64,000 nt of DNA from Eopsaltria australis (Eukaryota; Chordata; Aves; Passeriformes; Petroicidae): contig JAVTVJ010000016.1 of assembly GCA_034509425.1 (NCBI GenBank), positions 124,001 through 188,000 on the forward strand, in the 5' to 3' direction. The notes under the pieces are model-generated. The model saw only the letters and a list, made by a program, of their open reading frames with translations. It was not told where the DNA came from and searched no databases. Positions 46,801 through 57,037 of this stretch are shown here, one piece after another (position 1 is the first letter of the stretch; every line of letters starts with the position of its first letter). Position numbers and translations under genes: made by a program.

Positions 46801-47143
46801 TGTCGCCCTGGTTTTTACAGTGTTCTATGTTTTTACTTTGGTAGTAGAATTTCTCATGCATTTTCGATAAACATAGTCCTTGTTTTTCTTAACCAGTCTA
46901 GATTGTTTTGAACTTCTAGATTGTTTTCATTCCTTTCTCCTAAGGTGGAGAAAGATGATAGACTGTGTCATTATCCTGTGGAACTGTAGAGGTGGTAACC
47001 TCATTAACCAATCCACGATTGTCTTAAGAAAGATATAAAATGAGAGAATAAAGAAAGGCAGTCTCTCTTTTTTCTGGTCCTGCCTGGGAGGTCCTGACCT
47101 GCTCTGAAATCTGCGTGTTTCTTTCGTGTCCGACAGTGCGACA
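46801..47143 (+). mobile_element. Solo LTR H in GAM-1 capsid (6-bp TSD)
   Basis: 343-bp LTR with inverted ends TGTCGC and GCGACA and a perfect 6-bp TSD ATAGAC (46795-46800 and 47144-47149). ATATAAAAT near 47033 and AATAAAG near 47049 give plus orientation with a very short R, reminiscent of class II/alpharetroviral LTRs. Removing it rejoins the capsid reading. Confidence 0.87.
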
Positions 47144-47149
47144 ATAGAC

Positions 47150-47560
47150 CACCCATTTCTGAAACTGCTTTAATTTTGCCATTTGTTCAGGGACATTGGG
47201 ATCCCAGCCAGGGTCAGCGAGTGGGTATATGTCACGAGGCATCCCTTGGAGAGTTTCAGCTGCAATTTGGGCCTGTATAGCATCTATGGCAGCTTTATTA
47301 ACCATCTCCCTTTCTGTGCTATCTAGTAATTCATCTAGCATCACATTCAAGTCTCCCCAATCAAGGTTTTGGGCCCTTATAGCCCTCTCTACCCATATGG
47401 CTACTTTCTCTGGGTTGTCACTATACTTTCCAACTGAGTCTTTCCACAGCTGTAGCTCTGCGAGAGAGAACGGTGTCTTAATATAAATCACTCCCTGGTT
47501 TCCCACAGCCTGTCTCAGAGGCACTTCTAGAGCAGGCCCTTCCCTTCCCCCTTCATCTCT
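47150..47560 (-). pseudogene. gag: GAM-1 capsid, N-terminal part
   Basis: Reads PLRQAVGNQGVIYIKTPFSL and on to WVERAIRAQNLDWGDLNVML and FQKWVVY, gammaretrovirus-like capsid. After 47150 the frame runs into the solo LTR. Closely parallels the capsid of GAM-2. Confidence 0.82.
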
Positions 47561-48400
47561 CTTTGATCTCGTTCATCCTGCAATTGGACTGGCAGCACCT
47601 ATAGCTTCTTGGGCTATTTTTCCCCTCCTCCTTCCACCCTCCTCTCGGGGACCATCTGTATCCAAATCATCCCATTCAGTTTTAATCCCAACACTGGCAG
47701 AGCGGCGGAGGGGGAATCTGGGATGGTTGTCTCTGTCCCCCCTTTTGGAAAAGTAATTTGGGTCACAGACGTCTCATCCGCTTCTGGTCAGAGTGGCTTT
47801 GCCCCTCTCCCCGACGCTGGAAGAGCGGCAAAGCTGAGATCGTGGGTACCCCCACTCATCCCAGGCTCTGGCCAGGTCGGCGGGCAGGGGCCAGCTGGGC
47901 TCTGCTCCCGGTCCGTTCCCATGCCAGGGGCAGTCGGGCCGGCAGCCAGTCAGTCCCCCCTCGGGCCCTTCGCCCGCCCCCTGTGTGGTCGGGAGGCGGG
48001 GACCAATCGGCCTCTGCTCCCGGCCTGCGACGGCCCCCTGGGCAGTCGGGGGGCGAGGGCCAACCAACCTCTGCTCCTTCCCTGTGCCCACCATCTGTGT
48101 GGCTGGGGGACGAGGGCCAGCCGGCCCCCTCCCCCCCCCTTCTTCTGCCCCCTGTGTGGTCAAGGGGCTGGGGCCAGTCCGCCTCCTCCCCCGCCCCACA
48201 CCCGGCCCCCGGATGGTCGTGGGGCCGGTCAGCCTCTGCCCCCGTGTTCGGAGCCAGCGGGGGAGGGGGTGGAGGGGGCGGTGGAGAAGGGGGAGGGGGC
48301 AGTGGAGGCGGCAGTGCTGGCTGTGGCTGAGGCTGTGGCGGTGGGGGGGGCAGCGGGGCCAGTGGCTGCACGCCCCCGCCGCCCGCCCCCAACTGCATAG
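47561..48400 (-). pseudogene. gag: GAM-1 proline/GC-rich p12-like region
   Basis: Very GC-rich, repetitive segment coding for Pro-rich sequence (a run of nine prolines near 48265) in the frame following matrix, with degenerate repeats containing DHTGG and PGAEADW. This matches the variable p12-like domain between matrix and capsid, here expanded. A frame change from matrix occurs around 48350-48420. The long plus-strand readings over it are composition artefacts. Confidence 0.65.
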
Positions 48401-48882
48401 GCTGTAATGGCGGCCATGGCACGGTGGGTGACCCCCCCCATGCCCGTACGCAAGGCTGGTGCCACCATGTCCATGATGTCTGTTTCTTCCATTCCGTTAG
48501 TAACTAGCTGCCTTCTCCTCTTCGTCACCTTTCCTTTCCCTTGTACAACCATCTCCAAACAGCCTTTCTGCACCTCATATGCCTCTTCTCTATTCAGTAA
48601 TATGGTAAAGAGTTCTGCGAATTTTAACTCATCAAACCTGCGCAGAGCTCGCAGTTCTACCATTAGCTCTGTGACTATTTCACTTTCTAGACTCCCAAAA
48701 CGTGGCCACACCCTCTGTTCTCCTAATTTTAACGTCGGCCAGACCCGTGTACAGAGTCTTATCAGCGCCTGTGTGTTCAGGGGGGTCCTCTTTCCGGTTA
48801 AATATTGCCAATTTTTCAATACCAGATCTAACGGAGAGTCTTCGGGGACTTGTACATCCTCCTCTGAAAATGTACACCCCAT
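48401..48882 (-). pseudogene. gag: GAM-1 matrix
   Basis: The ATG at 48882 starts MGCTFSEED, with the Gly-2 expected for myristoylation, and runs about 150 residues through a matrix-like helical domain (NWQYLTGKRTPLNTQALIRL). The basic end VTKRRRQLV precedes the p12-like region. This is the start of the GAM-1 gag polyprotein, in the right place between leader and capsid. Confidence 0.8.
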
Positions 48883-49433
48883 TTTACTTATAAACAGAAA
48901 AATCGGCCGGAAAAAATGTCTTGCCCCGGCAACTTACCTAGCCTGCAAACTACAACCGCTAGCTAGCGATAACAGCTTAGAAGCGAGCTATAAATAGCAA
49001 AACTGCACGTACGAGAAAACTTCTTAAAGTTTTCGTAGCCGAGACTCGAACCCGCAACTCCCAGCTTTTGCAGTTTTCTAATTACCGCCTCAAACCACTA
49101 AACCACCTTGCTGCGATGATCCCACTAACCAACCTCTCATGCATTGACCAGAGAGTGTCCTCCCCTTACCACGATTTTGCAGGGAGGGGGGGTTAATTCC
49201 CCCCCTTTTTAGAAGTATCTCTGACTCCACCCTGCCCAACCTCCCTCCTGATGTTAGCAGAATACCGAAACACGTCTCCCCCACTTGCACTCACCTCTCT
49301 TCTGTGCCTTCGTGCGCTGGGTCCTAGAGCCCGGTCACAGTCTTGGACTGCCGCCTGAGCCCCGTAGGGTGCCGGCGAAGGGGCTAGACGAGATATTCTC
49401 AGCCCAAAACTGCAGGTTTTCGGGGTCTCTATG
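48883..49433 (-). other. GAM-1 5' leader
   Basis: Non-coding leader between the PBS and the gag ATG. It would hold the packaging signal and major splice donor; I cannot assign these by eye. Confidence 0.6.
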
Positions 49434-49451
49434 GTCCCACCTGGGTCACCA
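49434..49451 (-). other. GAM-1 primer-binding site
   Basis: Minus strand TGGTGACCCAGGTGGGAC, five bases after the LTR end. It starts with the obligatory TGG; the matching tRNA is not assigned. Confidence 0.7.
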
Positions 49452-49456
49452 ATGAC

Positions 49457-49606
49457 TCATGACTTTTTCCTGGTCATAGGAAATAAAAGCTCAGAAACAG
49501 TTAGAGGGTTGGAGGTCTTTTACCTCGGTATTTTAATAAGATCCCATTTGACGGCTTCTGCTGTCCAGATAAAACGCGTCGCAAAAGCCCCGTCTCTCCA
49601 ATTGAG
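49457..49606 (-). repeat. GAM-1 5' LTR, truncated
   Basis: 150 bp homologous to the left end of LTR 31587-32041 (same AAAACGCGTC and TCATAGGAAATAAAAGC landmarks) with roughly 15 differences. It is cut at TTGAG, where element X begins. The next LTR bases (GTATACAATTAA) reappear right of X at 51934-51945 before the sequence switches to ERVL-2 integrase. Confidence 0.85.
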
Positions 49607-51928
49607 TGAATGTAGTGGTTTCAGTTCGCTTATTCCGGTTTGTGGCTAAATGCTAGCACACTTACTTATATTTACTTGATTGCTTGTTGTGAGATGAGGA
49701 TTAGGAGTAGGCAAAGCAGGCTCAAACTTTATAAAGTACAAAGAAGTTTTATTAATATACCTAAGACAAAGGGAAAAGAAAAAAAAACCCAAGGAAAAAA
49801 AAACCAGAACAAACTCTTTAGACCACCCCTCCTTCCCCACCTCTCCATTTTTTTCTCTCTGACAACATACAAAAGACAACACTTTGACTTCTAGTCAGTT
49901 TATCACCTCAGAAACAGCTCTTGTTCCAGTTCATTTAGGGAGAGAAGTTTTTTTTGCTTACACTATGGATTTTCTGTAAGAAAAATACAGTTTTTATGGG
50001 TCTTCTGCCTCACCATTAGCCGCCGCCCGGAGCAAAGTCTAGCTTAATGGTGGATCCCTCCCACACCAGTAGCCTTCCCACAGCCGCTTGGGTGGGTTAT
50101 GAACAGTCCCCAGGGTACCTGTTTTAAGGATGCACAGTTCAATTGCAGCAACAAAGAAAATCCCTTCTTCTGTGCTTAGCAACACAGGTTCTTCTGACAA
50201 CTCAGGTTCTCTAGCATTCTCCCCGGGACCAGGGCTCTGGGTCACAGTCTCTCTTCTCTCTTGGTTCCAGTTTCTCATCAGGCTGTACTTTTTCAACACT
50301 TACTTGTCTGTACTTAGGCATTTCAGTTCATTGTCTGCAATTAGAACCTCACATCCCCCTTTGGACTATATCTTCATATATTACAGAGAATTTATTAGCT
50401 CAGTCCCCAACCATGGTTCTCTAAAAGAGTTTTCAGTTTTTCTCTTGAAGCACTTCTCATGCAATTTATTCTAAGTATCAGTTCTGCTTTCCTCACTGAC
50501 TGTAAAGTCTCTGCGCTGCACTATGTCGATGTCCTCACTCGTTCCTCTCTCTGCGAGGAAGGATGGGTGTCTGTGAGTTTAGTCCAGGCATGGAGAGAGT
50601 TAATCTCTGTCTCTCTCTCTCTTTCTCTGGCAGTGAGACGATCATGTGCTCTTTGCTGGGCTGTTTGAACAGGTCCGAGCTGGATGCCACACGCTCTCAA
50701 GAGTTTCTCTGCTTGGCTCTGCCAAACTGGCTCGGCCTGGTAGGGCCATCTGGGCCCGGGGTGACAGGGCAGGGCCTGGCCCGAGCTGGATGGAGTCTGG
50801 CCTGGTCCTTGCCTGGCCCGGCTCTCTCTCTCATGTAGCTGACACACCGGCTGAGCTGGATCTGCTGAAAATTCCAATCGTTTCCTCCCCCATTTCCGGC
50901 TGCAGCGGCACGGCTGCCATAAAACCTCCCTTCCCCCCCCCATCCCTCCTTTGGAAGGAGGTGGGGGGGGGCCTTACCAGCGAGAGAAGCAAGAGATGCT
51001 CCTCTCTACACAGCAGCAGCAGGTCCAAAGAGGAAGAGCTTCAGAAAGTCTCTGCTTATATATGGTTTTTTCCTCGAAGGCGGATCAACTTTTTAATTGG
51101 TTTACCTACCTATCGATCCTTAAAACTACCTGATTATTGGCTCTCTCTCGCAGGAAGGAAGTTGTATTCCTTCTTGCAGCACAGATCACTTCTTAGATTT
51201 TGCCCCCTCTGGCCCAACCCAGGACATTTTACTTCTCACTTTCAGGAAAAACTATATATAAGACTTATTATCAAAATTACATTAATCATATAATCTTTAT
51301 TTAGAATAAGAAAAACTACTAAACTAAACAGAAAGCTTCTTACACAAACTTTTACTTCTAGACTTTATATGACTACTACAATACACAGTTTCTACTATCA
51401 TTTACTTTATCTTATAATTTAATACATGCTTTATTATTTCTCTTAATCAATTTTTATCTTAAACTTTTATTAATTTGCTCATTATTTGGTTCGAAAACTG
51501 GGCAGAAACACCACTGAATGTAGTGGTTTCAGTTCGCTTATTCAGGTTTGTGGCTAAATGCTAGCACACTTACTTATATTTACTTGATTGCTTGTTGTGA
51601 GATGAGGATTAGGAGTAGGCAAAGCAGGCTCAAACTTTATAAAGTACAAATAAGTTTTATTAATATACCTAAGACAAAGGGAAAAGAAAAAAAAACCCAA
51701 GGAAAAAAAAACCAGAACAAACTCTTCAGACCACCCCTCCTTCCCTCACCTCTCCATTTTTTTCTCACTGACAACATACTTCAGATAGTCTCTGCTTATA
51801 TATAGTTTTTTCCTCGAAGGCAAATCAACTTTTTAATTAGTTTACCTACTTATCAATCCTTAAAACTACTCAATTATTAGCTCTCTCTCACAGGAAGGAA
51901 GTTGTATTCCTTCTTGCAGCACAGATCA
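49607..51928 (-). mobile_element. Element X: LTR pair with a very short interior
   Basis: Two related LTRs flank only about 325 bp. Left copy 49607-51188 (about 1.58 kb) and right copy 51515-51928 (414 bp) share their first ~250 and last ~150 bp; the right copy lacks about 1.17 kb in the middle. Minus orientation: TGATCTGTGC to CTACATTCA, with AATAAAAC near 49752 and a purine stretch (AGAGGGGGCAAAATCTAAGAAG) before the left copy. No retroviral gene is recognisable inside. No clear target duplication. Confidence 0.68.
51189..51514 (-). other. Interior of element X
   Basis: AT-rich, non-coding. On the minus strand, right after the right LTR, TGGTGTTTCTGCCCAGTT could be a primer-binding site. 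The tRNA is not assigned. Confidence 0.4.
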
Positions 51929-51933
51929 CTTCT

Positions 51934-52327
51934 GTATACAATTAAGTTCATTTCCCAATTTTTGAAGGTCCCCCTGCCAAGTGCCTTCAGGGTTGTCTTA
52001 AGTAGTCCGTTGCACCGTTCAACTATCCCGGCAGCTGGCGCATGATAAGGGATATGATATATCCACTCGATGCCATGTTCTCTGGCCCAGCTGTTTATAA
52101 GGCCATTCTTGAAATGGGTCCCGTTGTCCGACTCAATTCTCTCAGGGGTGCCATGTCTCCACAAGACTTGCTTTTCCAGGCCTAATATGGTGTTCTGGGC
52201 AGTAGCACGAGGCACATCATAGGTCTCCAACCATCCAGTGGTTGCTTCCACCATGGTCAGCACGTAGCGCTTGCCTTGGCGGGTTTGGGGAAGGGTGATG
52301 TAGTCAATTTGCCAAGCTTCCCCATAC
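51934..52327 (-). pseudogene. pol: Duplicated ERVL-2 integrase segment
   Basis: Second copy of the ERVL-2 integrase piece also present at about 31201-31586, with only about five differences by eye. It starts after 12 bases of GAM-1 LTR (GTATACAATTAA) and switches to integrase at TTAA, a 4-bp microhomology between the two sources. It ends at ATAC, exactly where the GAM-1-type LTR starts, as in the first copy. This is the footprint of a tandem duplication. Confidence 0.83.
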
Positions 52328-52782
52328 TGATGCCTTTTTCCTGGTCATAGGAAATAAAAGCTCAGACATGGTTAGAGGGTTGGGGGTTGTTTACCTCGGT
52401 ATTTTAATAGGATCCCATTCAATGGCTTCTGCCGTCCAGGTAAAACGCGTCACAAAAGCCCTGTCCCCCCAGTTGAGTATGCAATTAAAGACCTTACACA
52501 TTAGCATATCTAACAAGAGGGCCCAATAAGGGGGTTGGGTGGGCTAACTTCTAGTTTACAGAATCTGTCCTGCTAGGGGACCTTGAGTGCTTACGACACA
52601 GAGTGTTTGGTCTTCTAACTCTACGTAGTTTCTGGGGTCTTTAGACTCCCAGCCTACTGGACACCACAAAACCGGACAAAATTATCACCTAAAGCATCAC
52701 AAGTATGCATGCTAATACTTGTGAATATAGGGAACTGTGTAAAAAGTATTTAGGAAAAAAGCAAAAAATCCTTCAGACATCA
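52328..52782 (-). mobile_element. Solo GAM-1 LTR (chimeric) in ERVL-2 integrase
   Basis: 455-bp LTR of the GAM-1 family with a perfect 4-bp TSD ATAC (52324-52327 and 52783-52786). The left ~301 bp are identical to the GAM-1 3' LTR (31587-32041), while the right ~154 bp differ at about nine sites. That is expected if it formed by recombination between a 3' and a 5' LTR of a duplicated GAM-1 copy. Confidence 0.88.
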
Positions 52783-52786
52783 ATAC

Positions 52787-53647
52787 CTGTACTTCAACCA
52801 TCATCCACCGTACCACAGAGGCTTCACCCACTTGGCCTGCTTGATCATAGCACAGGTCTCGCAGCCATGGATGACCTGTGAGATGCTGTCCATGGTCAAG
52901 TCCACCCCTTGGTCACGAGCCCATCGGTACGTTGCATCTCGTCCCTGATGACCAGAGGCATCATGGGCCCAACGATCTAGAAATAATTCTCCCTTGTGCT
53001 GCCAGTCCAGATCCACCTGTGATATTTTCAGTTTGGCATCTCGGTCCACCTGCTCGTTGTTACGATGCTCTTCATTGGCCCGACTCTTGGGTACGTGTGC
53101 ATCCACGTGTCGAACCTTCACGGTCAGCCTCTCTACACGGGTAGCGATGTCCTGCCAAATCTCAGCGGCCCAGATGGGTTTCCCTCTGTGCTGCCAGTTG
53201 GCCTTTCTCCAGCGATCCAACCATCCCCACAGAGCATTAGCTACCATCCAGGAGTCGGTGTAGAGATGGAGCCAAGGCCACTTCTCTCACTCAGCAACAT
53301 CCAAAGTCAGCTGGATGGCTTTAAGGTCTGCGACCTGACTTGATCCAACTTCTCCCTCGGTAGCTTGTGCAACTCATCGCGTGGGACTCCATACAGCAGC
53401 TTTCCATTTCAGGTTAGCGCCCATAATTCGGCAGGAACCATCAGTGAAGAGGGAATATCGTCTTTCCCTCTCCGGTAGCTCATTATATGGTGGGGCTTCC
53501 TCTGCACGTGTCGCTTGCCCCTCCTCTTCTTCAGAAGATAACCCAAAAGTCTCACCTTCAGGCTAGTTTGTTATAATTTCCAGAATCCCAGGGCAATTAG
53601 GGTTTCCTATTCAGGCTCACTGTGTGATCAGCGCAATCCACTTGCTC
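52787..53647 (-). pseudogene. pol: ERVL-2 RNase H and integrase N-terminus
   Basis: Minus-strand pol between the GAM-3 insertion and the solo LTR. It has the RNase H reading ANALWGWLDRWRKANWQ, HVDAHVPKSRANEEHRNNEQ and the integrase zinc-binding part (HDASGHQG, CETC), parallel to ERVL-1 at 12960-13610. A TGA interrupts it near 53285. The GCTC at 53644-53647 is the GAM-3 target site. Confidence 0.85.
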
Positions 53648-54169
53648 TGATGCCGTTTGGTTTCTGCCTTTTTTCTTTTCTATGTTCTCTGTACTCTTTG
53701 CACATATATTTGTAGCTCTGTAGCCTACTGTATTAATAGCTAGTTTTTCCAGTACTTTTCCATGGCCTTTCCCTAAGCAGAAAGACAAAACAAATTCCAG
53801 AGCTCCAAGCCCCAGGGGGGTGCAAGGCCCTGTCCTATCTCGGTTCTTCCTGGGAACCAAGGCCGAGAACAACTCTGAGGTACATTTTCATAAACAAAGT
53901 ACAGCCAGTGCTGAGAGGGGGGCTCCAGAGAAGGGGCTGGACCTGGGGGGGAATTGAATCACCACTTGTTCTCCTTATTGGTGCTTTTAATCAATTATGC
54001 TAATTTCCTAAAAGCTATAAATATGTACTCACCCCTGGAGGGGCTGGGCTTTTATGGACACCTTTCCATAACTGCTCCTGAAGACCTTCAAAATAAAGAT
54101 CCCTTTTTATATTACCTCCTTGCTAAAATGATCTCGAGTTTCTTTTCCAGGCTGGGGGAAAAGGCAACA
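53648..54169 (+). repeat. GAM-3 5' LTR
   Basis: 522 bp, TGATGCCGTTTGG to AAAAGGCAACA. TATAAATATG near 54017 and AATAAAG near 54091. Nearly identical to 57052-57570 and to the solo LTR at 17951-18471. Confidence 0.9.
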
Positions 54170-54175
54170 GTTATT

Positions 54176-54193
54176 TGGCACACCCAGAAGGGA
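54176..54193 (+). other. GAM-3 primer-binding site
   Basis: TGGCACACCCAGAAGGGA, six bases after the LTR; similar in pattern to the GAM-1 site. tRNA not assigned. Confidence 0.65.
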
Positions 54194-55826
54194 CACGAGA
54201 ACCTGGTACCCTTCCTCTGGACCGAAAACATCCTGCAAGGAATTCCTTTCTGACAGCAATCTAAAGAATTCCCTGCCACGGGCCTGAGGTCGAGACACCA
54301 TGGTTCCAAGATCCCACAGGAGGTAGTATAAAGGTGGTTCTTTTCATTGTGTAGTGTGTAGTTTGTATGTGTGTGTATTGTTTATGTATTGTGTATCTGT
54401 TTAAAGTCAGTAATTGTTAGTGATCCCAGGACAACGTGGCGTGGTGGTGAGAGAATTTGCTTTTGAAATCATTTCTCCAAGTTTTTCCTGTTGCCGATTT
54501 TCCAACCTGCCCCAGAGATCAGCTGGTGGGGAGGAGGCAGGTGTGTGATCTCGGCTGAGATTGTTCACTGGTGGAGAAAAGCAAATCACAGTGCGAAAGT
54601 TTATTTCATGTTTAGCACACGCGAGTTTTGAATTGAAAGCTGGCCTGGAGACATCTGGGCATGGAGCGGCCGGGGGAGGCCTGGTCTGCTTCTTGGTAGG
54701 AGGCGGGGGATGGGCCCCGCTTCCTACAGGTTTGTGGAGAGGCTGGGTATCCAGCCTGCTCCTTGGTGGGAGGCTGGGGAGAGATTCCCACTTCCTACAG
54801 GTTTGTGGAGCGGCTGGGTGTCCAGCCTGCTCCTTGGTGGGAGGCGAGTGAGAAATCCTCGCTTCCTACAAGTCTGTGGAGCGGCTGGGTGTCCAGACTG
54901 CTCCTTAGTGGGAGGCGAGGGAGAGATCCTCGCTTCCAGCAAGTTTTGTGGAGCGGCCGAGAAAGCTCGGTTCGCACCATTGTAAGGGAAGGGGGAGAAG
55001 CCCCCACTTTCTATGTTCCATCTGTAAAAAGTTTTTTCCAAGATTTTAAGGCAAGAGAGACTCCCGGACTCCCGGGACGGCTCCGCGAGCAGGGCGTTCA
55101 CTCCCCCATGAGAGAAGCGGGGCACCAGCCGCTCTGAGAGGGGCGGAGGTGATTCCTGCCATTGCCCTGGTGACAGCCGGGGGATGCGCGGGGGAGCGGT
55201 CCCAGGAAGCGAACCGGGACCGGGGCTGCCGCTGCGCTGCTTCGGCCCTGCTCTGGCGGAGGGGGGGCCGCCGCTGCGCGGCCACGGCCCGGCTCACTCG
55301 CTGCCCCTTGGCCCCGCCCGCACCGGCCCGGAGCGGGCCGGGAGTGTGAGATCTACGGGAAGGAACGGCCCTATCGCACTTTCCACAGTAATGAGTTTTA
55401 TTTTAAAGACGCCCGAGAGCCACTGTGAGCAGCAGCACGGGCCGAGCACGGGCGAGCCGGGGGTGCCCCTGGGCGGGAATGCCTGCATGCCGCGCCTGTC
55501 CCCGGCCGTGCGAGGGCAGTGAGCGCTCTTTGTCTGCTCTGGTAGGCACTCAAAAGGGGAACACCGAGCCCGAAGAACAAGAAGCCGTTTTTAGGCTCCC
55601 TTAAAGCATGCTATAAGTAAGCAGAGTCCTGTGTTAACAAATATCTTAGGATGGTTTACTGAGTTACATTTGTAGAAGACCTTCTCCTGTATCCCTGTGA
55701 GTAAAAAGGACCAAGGACTCTTTACTATTATGTAAAATAATCCTGAAACTAGAGAACTAGGGCAGTCAGCAACTGAAAATTGCTGCATCCAACCAGCAGC
55801 CAAGAATTGATACATCCAACAGTTGC
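54194..55826 (+). other. GAM-3 leader / gag-replacement region, no recognisable gene
   Basis: 1.6 kb without a recognisable gag. It contains the 71-bp tandem repeats (about 54660-54960), a GC/CpG-rich block (about 55070-55540) and an AT-richer tail. The open frames have no retroviral motif that I recognise. Confidence 0.55.
54660..54960 (+). repeat. 71-bp imperfect tandem repeat in the GAM-3 leader
   Basis: About four units. The landmark TTTGTGGAG (TCTGTGGAG in one unit) falls at 54731, 54802, 54873 and 54945, a period of 71-72 bp. Each unit also contains CCTGCTCCTTGGTGGGAGGC (with variants) and a CGCTTCCTACA-like end. Confidence 0.85.
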
Positions 55827-56366
55827 ATGCAACCCACTGTAAGTTTGTTCTGTGAACATGGAAGACATGGACCCTATGCCATGCTACTGAAACTAGATAA
55901 TGTTATTCTGAAAACGTTTGCTGTCAATCCTAGTATGTCTCTGTTCCCAGCACTAACTGATAATGTATCTAAGTTTGACTGTTTGCAGACCATGGAAGAA
56001 GCCTATTCCAGCAGAGCAGATCTGAAGGATGTGCCAGCCTGGGAGCTGTATGCAGCTGAGAGCAGCTTCGTGCGAGATGGCAAACAAAAGACAGGTTATG
56101 CAGTGACAACCACGAACCAAGTAACCATGAGAAAAGTGTTACCATCAAATGTACCATCACAAAAAGCTGAACTGATTATATCAATGAAAGATCTAGAACT
56201 GAGCAAAGTCATCTGGAAAGAAGGAAGGAAAACTAACAACTATTCAAACCTGGAGACTGAGTCTATGTTGAATGGAGGGACAGTAACCTTACAAGCTGAG
56301 TGGAAAGGGTCATTCCAGGTCCTGACTACCCTCACCAAATCCAAAGCTGCTGGCAGAGAGCCTTGA
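55827..56366 (+). pseudogene. pol: GAM-3 RNase H and integrase scrap
   Basis: A 179-codon reading that starts in RNase H (YSSRADLKDVP, GYAVTTTNQV, PSQKAELI), which resembles GAM-1, and jumps after LELSKVIWKE to a few integrase C-terminal residues (AEWKGSFQVLTTLTKSKAAG). The RNase H catalytic TDGSS box reads AAESS. The large internal deletion removes the integrase core. Openness over 179 codons is probably fortuitous. Confidence 0.75.
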
Positions 56367-57037
56367 ATTCACTGCTCCAGAGTTAAGAAGACGTCTGCTC
56401 CACAGACAACCAGAAAACAGAAACTGATACAAATTGAGATTATATGATTTAAACTGTTCTTTTGTACCTCTTATCTGTACAGTTAGTAACCATGATTCAA
56501 ATTTAGTCCTAAAACTTGCATGTAACTCTAGTCCAAAATGTATCGAAAAACTCTTCATAAGGACAACTTGTCAAAGTGGTATTGGATATGAGAATCTGGC
56601 CTGGTAAGTTTTGCCCCAAGATAAAGATTGGGCCTGTGCCCATGGGGCTGTGATTCCAAATGTAATGTTTAATCATATTAAGAGCTGTTGACAAAACAAA
56701 ATCGCTCTTAATTTCCTACTAGCCACAAAATCATTAACACTGGTTGTTGTTCTTATGCACATCCGAGTGAAAAATTTTTTTAGAAATTTGGTTGAAATTT
56801 GAAAGCAAACTCAAATTCTACACCAAGTAACTCTCAAAAAAGCCTACTGAACCTTGAATATCTTCAGTACACTCACTTCATGGTTACCAAACTGAACCTA
56901 GATAAAAGAAATGTTCATAGTAGCTGTAGTTATAATTGGCATCTGTATAACAACTAGTGGGATAGCCAGTTGTATAAACCAGAGGTATAGTTAAATGCAG
57001 AGTAGAGACTAGACAAGATAGAGTCTTGTTAGTCTCT
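56367..57037 (+). pseudogene. env: GAM-3 env remnant
   Basis: Broken env similar to GAM-1: the stretch near 56580-56700 parallels GAM-1 env around 32640-32760 (WACAHGAVIPN), and a hydrophobic anchor-like segment lies near 56900-56975. Multiple stops in all frames. No product. Confidence 0.7.

Larger units (their letters stand above)
31587..49606 (-). mobile_element. GAM-1: class I (gammaretrovirus-like) provirus inside ERVL-2
   Basis: Minus-strand provirus with 3' LTR 31587-32041, env, pol, gag, PBS at 49434-49451 and the start of a 5' LTR at 49457. It entered ERVL-2 integrase at ATAC; the second ATAC is seen beside the collapsed copy at 52328-52782. The 4-bp target site, GPQ-type RT, single zinc knuckle and Env layout indicate class I. 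It is interrupted by GAM-2 (33932-42870) and by solo LTRs at 45843-46480 and 46801-47143; element X cuts its 5' LTR. Confidence 0.87.

Noticed and set aside
47609..48407. Long plus-strand open frames rich in Gly/Pro/Arg
   Set aside because: Antisense shadows of the GC-rich p12-like region of GAM-1 gag.
51515..51928. G-to-A excess in the right LTR of element X against the left, as deaminase editing
   Set aside because: The bias is on the strand opposite to that expected for the inferred minus orientation, and several changes are at CpG; ordinary decay explains it.
30917..53647. Treating the integrase pieces at 30.9-31.6 kb and 51.9-53.6 kb as two separate ERV-L insertions
   Set aside because: The CCCCT duplication at 30240 and 62234 and the shared ATAC site show one provirus plus an internal duplication.
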